NCBI RefSeq assembly: GCF_004134905.2
Contig: NZ_SDPQ02000001.1
Location: 992,001 to 1,056,000 of the forward strand
Source: Aeromicrobium ginsengisoli
GTDB lineage: Bacteria > Actinomycetota > Actinomycetes > Propionibacteriales > Nocardioidaceae
Direction: 5' to 3'
Length of the DNA: 64,000 bases
Made by a program: the position numbers and the translations under genes. This document shows, in pieces, positions 61,403 to 64,000 of this stretch (positions are counted from its first letter, which is position 1; every line of letters begins with the position of its first letter). The notes below the pieces were generated by a model. That model worked only from the letters and a program-made list of their open reading frames with translations, was not told the DNA's origin and did no database searches.

Positions 61403-62695
61403 ATGGGCAACGACTACCTCGACATGCCGGTCGACCCCACCTCACGCGATCAGCTCGCCGCCGAAGGGCTGCGACTCGAGCTCGTCGACATCTCCGACAA
61501 GCAGGCGTTCGCCGCCTGGTCGCGGGCCGAGTCACGCGGCTTCCACAGCCCCGTGCAGACCGAGGCCGCGATCGAGCAGCGCCACAGCTACTTCGACGAC
61601 CGCCGCATCACCGGGGTCTACGACGACTCGGTCCCCGTGCCGCAAGAGCCCGTCGCGACGACCATGGTCTGGCCCGCCGACCTCACGGTCCCCGGTCGCC
61701 GGACGGTCCAGTCCTGGGCGATCAGCGACGTGACGGTCGCACCGACCCACCGGCGGCGTGGCGTGGCTCGCGCACTCCTCGAGGCCGAGCTCCGCACGGC
61801 CCAGGCACATGGCGCACCGATCGCCACGCTGACGGTGTCCGAGTCGACGATCTACGGCCACTTCGGCTTCGGGCCCGCTGCGCTGGCGCGCGACCTCACG
61901 ATCGACACGCGGCGTGCGAAGTGGACCGGACCCCGGCCGGCGGGGCGCGTTCACTTCGTCACGGCCGACCAGCTCCTCGAGCCCGGTCTGGCCCTCGTCG
62001 AGCGTGTACGCCTGACCACCCCCGGCCAGATCGCCTACGACGGCATCCTGTGGGACCGTCAGCTCGGCCTGATGGTCGACGACGAGGTCGCCAAGAAGCA
62101 ACGGTTCGTCCGCTACGACGACGAGAGCGGCCGGATGCAGGGGTTCGCGAGCTACACGCTCAACGAGAATCCCGCCGACTTCACCCAGCACCGGCTCGAC
62201 CTGCTGCACCTCGTGACGGCGACCGACGACGCCTACGCCGCGCTGTGGCGCTTCGTCCTCGAGATGGACCTGGTGTCCGAGGTCAAGGCGCACCTGCGGC
62301 CGGTCGACGAGCCGGTGCGCTGGATGGTGTCGGACTTCCGCGCGGTCAAGGTCGCGGAGCTCGACCACCTCTGGATCCGCATCCTCGACGTCCCGGCGGC
62401 GCTGGAGGCGCGCACCTACGCGACCCCCGGACGCCTGGTCCTGTCCGTGAGCGATCCGTTCGGCGCTGCCGACGGGTCGTGGGTGCTCGACGTCGACGAC
62501 ACGGGCACCCCCACGGTCACGCCCACCGATGATCCGGCCGACGTGTCGCTGACGGTCGAGGAGCTCGCGGCGATCTACCTCGGCGGTGCCTCGCCGGTCA
62601 TGCTCCACGCGGCCGGGCGCGTGCGCGGAGACGCCGCGCGGCTCGAAGCGATGTTCCGCTCCCCCGTCGCACCGTTCCTGAGCCACTGGTTCTGA
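61403..62695 (+). CDS. Eis-like GNAT N-acetyltransferase
   Basis: The 430-aa protein fits the Eis architecture: an N-terminal GNAT domain with VTVAPTHRRRGVARALLEAEL (acetyl-CoA loop) and a YGHFGFGPA segment, a second GNAT-like region, and a C-terminal SCP2-like domain (VSLTVEELAAIYLGG). Eis enzymes acetylate amines, including aminoglycosides, at several positions; activity here is inferred. The terminal carboxylate at Phe430 is the usual catalytic acid of Eis. Confidence 0.9.
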   Translation: MGNDYLDMPVDPTSRDQLAAEGLRLELVDISDKQAFAAWSRAESRGFHSPVQTEAAIEQRHSYFDDRRITGVYDDSVPVPQEPVATTMVWPADLTVPGRRTVQSWAISDVTVAPTHRRRGVARALLEAELRTAQAHGAPIATLTVSESTIYGHFGFGPAALARDLTIDTRRAKWTGPRPAGRVHFVTADQLLEPGLALVERVRLTTPGQIAYDGILWDRQLGLMVDDEVAKKQRFVRYDDESGRMQGFASYTLNENPADFTQHRLDLLHLVTATDDAYAALWRFVLEMDLVSEVKAHLRPVDEPVRWMVSDFRAVKVAELDHLWIRILDVPAALEARTYATPGRLVLSVSDPFGAADGSWVLDVDDTGTPTVTPTDDPADVSLTVEELAAIYLGGASPVMLHAAGRVRGDAARLEAMFRSPVAPFLSHWF

Positions 62696-62696
62696 C

Positions 62697-63185
62697 GTGC
62701 AGATCCGTACGTTCGAGGTCGACGACTGGCCGCAGGTCTGGCCGCCGATCGTGCGCGCTGTCGTGCGTGCGGCCGACACGTTCACCTACGACCCGGCGAT
62801 GACGGCAGAGCAGGCGTACGACATCTGGGTGCAGCCGGCGCCGGGCCGCACGGTGGTCACACACGACGGCGAGACGATCCTCGGCACGGCGCACATGAAC
62901 ACCAACCGGCCGGGTCCCGGCGCGCACGTCGCCACGGCGAGCTTCATGGTCGCCGCGAATGCTCGTGGCCGGGGCGTCGGCGGAGCGCTGGTCGGCGACG
63001 CGCTCGACTGGGCTCGAGGACGCGGCTACGCCGGCATGCAGTTCAACGCCGTCGCGGCGTCCAACACGTCGGCCGTCGAGCTCTACGAGCGCCACGGCTT
63101 CACGATCGTCGGCACCGTTCCCGGAGCGTTCGAGCATCCGACGCAGGGCCGGGTCGGGCTCCACGTGATGTACGCGGAGCTCTAG
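62697..63185 (+). CDS. GNAT-family N-acetyltransferase
   Basis: The 162-aa protein has a single GNAT fold: the acetyl-CoA loop is [20 protein letters not shown] and the C-terminal motif is [22 protein letters not shown]. It is the phosphinothricin/small-amine acetyltransferase type. GTG 62697 follows the eis-like stop by one base. The stop overlaps the LLM gene stop in CTAG. Confidence 0.92.
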   Translation: MQIRTFEVDDWPQVWPPIVRAVVRAADTFTYDPAMTAEQAYDIWVQPAPGRTVVTHDGETILGTAHMNTNRPGPGAHVATASFMVAANARGRGVGGALVGDALDWARGRGYAGMQFNAVAASNTSAVELYERHGFTIVGTVPGAFEHPTQGRVGLHVMYAEL

Positions 63186-64000
63186 AGCAGCTCCTTCGCC
63201 AGCAGCTCCAGCGTCTGCTCGCGCCCCGGCGCCGTACGCGGGTCGGTGCCACGCCGGGCGGACGCGACCGGGTTGACCATGACCTCGTCGACGCCGAACT
63301 GGAAGGCGAGCTCCTGGATCTGGTCCGCCGCCTGCTCAGGAGTTCCGACGACAGCACGCGCCAGGCCGGAGCTGATCATCGCCTCGACCTGCGCGGGCAG
63401 CTCCATCGCCTGTGCGTCCTCGACCAGGTCGAGGGCCGTGAGCGGCTGACCCGTCCGCAGCTTCGCCATCATCTGCAGGTTGGGCAGCATCAGCGCGGCC
63501 GCCTCCCGCTCGGTCTCGGCGACCGCCGCGTTGACCGTCAGGAACGTGACCGGCTCAGGCGCCAGGTCGCTGGGCTGGAACTCCGAACGATAGACCTGCA
63601 GCGCCTCGGCGGTCCCTTGCCCGGAGAAGTGGTGCGCGAAGACGTACGGCAGGCCCTTGGCCGCCGCGAGGTGCGCCGAATACATCGACGAGCCCAGCAG
63701 CCACATGCGCGGCTCGGTGGACGCAGCCGGCGTCGCCTTGAGCACGTAGTTCTGCCGCGGCACCGCCACACGTACGCCCTCGGCACCCATCAGCGCGACG
63801 ACGTCGTCGAGGTACTGCGGGAAGTTCTCGATGTCCGTGTCGTCGCGGCCGGCGGCACCCCGCAGCGCCATCGACGTGACCGGGTCCGAGCCCGGCGCCC
63901 GGCCGATGCCGAGGTCGATGCGGCCCGGTGTCGCGGCTTCGAGCAGCGCGAACTGCTCGGCCACCGCCAGCGGTGCGTGATTGGGCAGCATGACGCCTCC
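63182..64000 (-). CDS. LLM-class flavin-dependent oxidoreductase, partial
   Basis: The gene runs off the right edge; 273 codons are seen and the N-terminus is missing. The readable part has [31 protein letters not shown] and the C-terminal [14 protein letters not shown], all standard for luciferase-like monooxygenases of the MsnO8 type. It uses reduced FMN or F420; which one is not decided by the part seen. It converges on the GNAT gene with overlapping stops. Confidence 0.88.
   Translation of the reverse strand, partial: GGVMLPNHAPLAVAEQFALLEAATPGRIDLGIGRAPGSDPVTSMALRGAAGRDDTDIENFPQYLDDVVALMGAEGVRVAVPRQNYVLKATPAASTEPRMWLLGSSMYSAHLAAAKGLPYVFAHHFSGQGTAEALQVYRSEFQPSDLAPEPVTFLTVNAAVAETEREAAALMLPNLQMMAKLRTGQPLTALDLVEDAQAMELPAQVEAMISSGLARAVVGTPEQAADQIQELAFQFGVDEVMVNPVASARRGTDPRTAPGREQTLELLAKELL

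Overview
The window is high-GC DNA with dense, mostly non-overlapping coding on both strands, many GTG starts, TAnnnT -10 boxes placed 6-8 nt before start codons (leaderless genes), and gene sets typical of Actinobacteria. Inference from protein resemblance and gene order: a Propionibacteriales actinomycete, probably Nocardioidaceae (Aeromicrobium/Nocardioides type). The species cannot be named from the sequence alone. No prophage, insertion sequence, rRNA or CRISPR array was seen. Three tRNAs are present: His(GTG), Lys(CTT) and Leu(TAG). LAYOUT. 1-5.9 kb: the end of an alpha/beta hydrolase, a divergent HTH-like protein and lipoprotein, an ArgP/LysE-type basic amino-acid export pair, a fused-frame pair of fluoride channel genes (crcB), two tandem membrane-anchored DsbA-like proteins, and oligoribonuclease followed by tRNA-His. 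5.9-20 kb: glycerol catabolism (glpD, glpK), an NTF2-like protein, a histidine phosphatase, pirin, an AlkD-like protein, a phytoene-desaturase-like oxidoreductase whose 3' end overlaps tRNA-Lys, two zinc-ribbon proteins, an epimerase, a methyltransferase, a tiny ORF ahead of a patatin, a YczE-like protein, DUF503 and a PaiB-like protein. 20-25 kb: the most accessory-looking part, three paralogous LPDTG cell-wall proteins in tandem that share long 5' leaders, the same terminator type and a 53-nt invariant coding stretch. 25-33.5 kb: a complete kdpFABCDE potassium uptake operon plus a truncated DUF4118 sensor-like gene; a near-identical 16-bp element sits upstream of both kdpF and the DUF4118 gene. 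33.5-40 kb: a frameshifted cupin gene, two CoA-ester lyases (one very close to Chloroflexus-type malyl-CoA lyase), an 82-aa basic protein and a 31-aa peptide gene, alkaline phosphatase with a PHO-box-like element, a FUSC-type transporter, DUF3618, and a Bcp peroxiredoxin. 40-46.4 kb: tRNA-Leu, small conserved proteins, an SDR, an EamA exporter with its GntR regulator and a perfect FadR-type operator, SRPBCC, BenE, TrmL, and an SGNH hydrolase. 46.4-61.2 kb: a conserved actinobacterial block matching the order of the M. tuberculosis Rv1330c-Rv1341 region (rdgB, rph, MBL phosphodiesterase-like, murI, cysM, cysO, mec, DUF2017, clpS, pncB), broken by a cassette at about 52.1-58.0 kb with a 22-bp minisatellite, an ABC transporter, a two-component system, TetR and a hydrolase. 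61.2-64 kb: an Eis-like and a second GNAT acetyltransferase and a truncated LLM flavin oxidoreductase. HOW THE GENES WORK TOGETHER. Several units look self-contained: ArgP senses amino acids and drives LysE; KdpDE drives KdpFABC; GntR controls EamA; HK/RR probably controls the ABC transporter; CysO-CysM-Mec form a thiocarboxylate route to cysteine; PncA-PncB recycle nicotinamide; GlpK-GlpD convert glycerol to dihydroxyacetone phosphate. The best candidates for undescribed biology are the LPDTG paralogue cluster with its conserved leaders, the two tiny peptide genes that share an AGPT-x-GA motif, and a CysO whose Gly-Gly tail is followed by two extra alanines.
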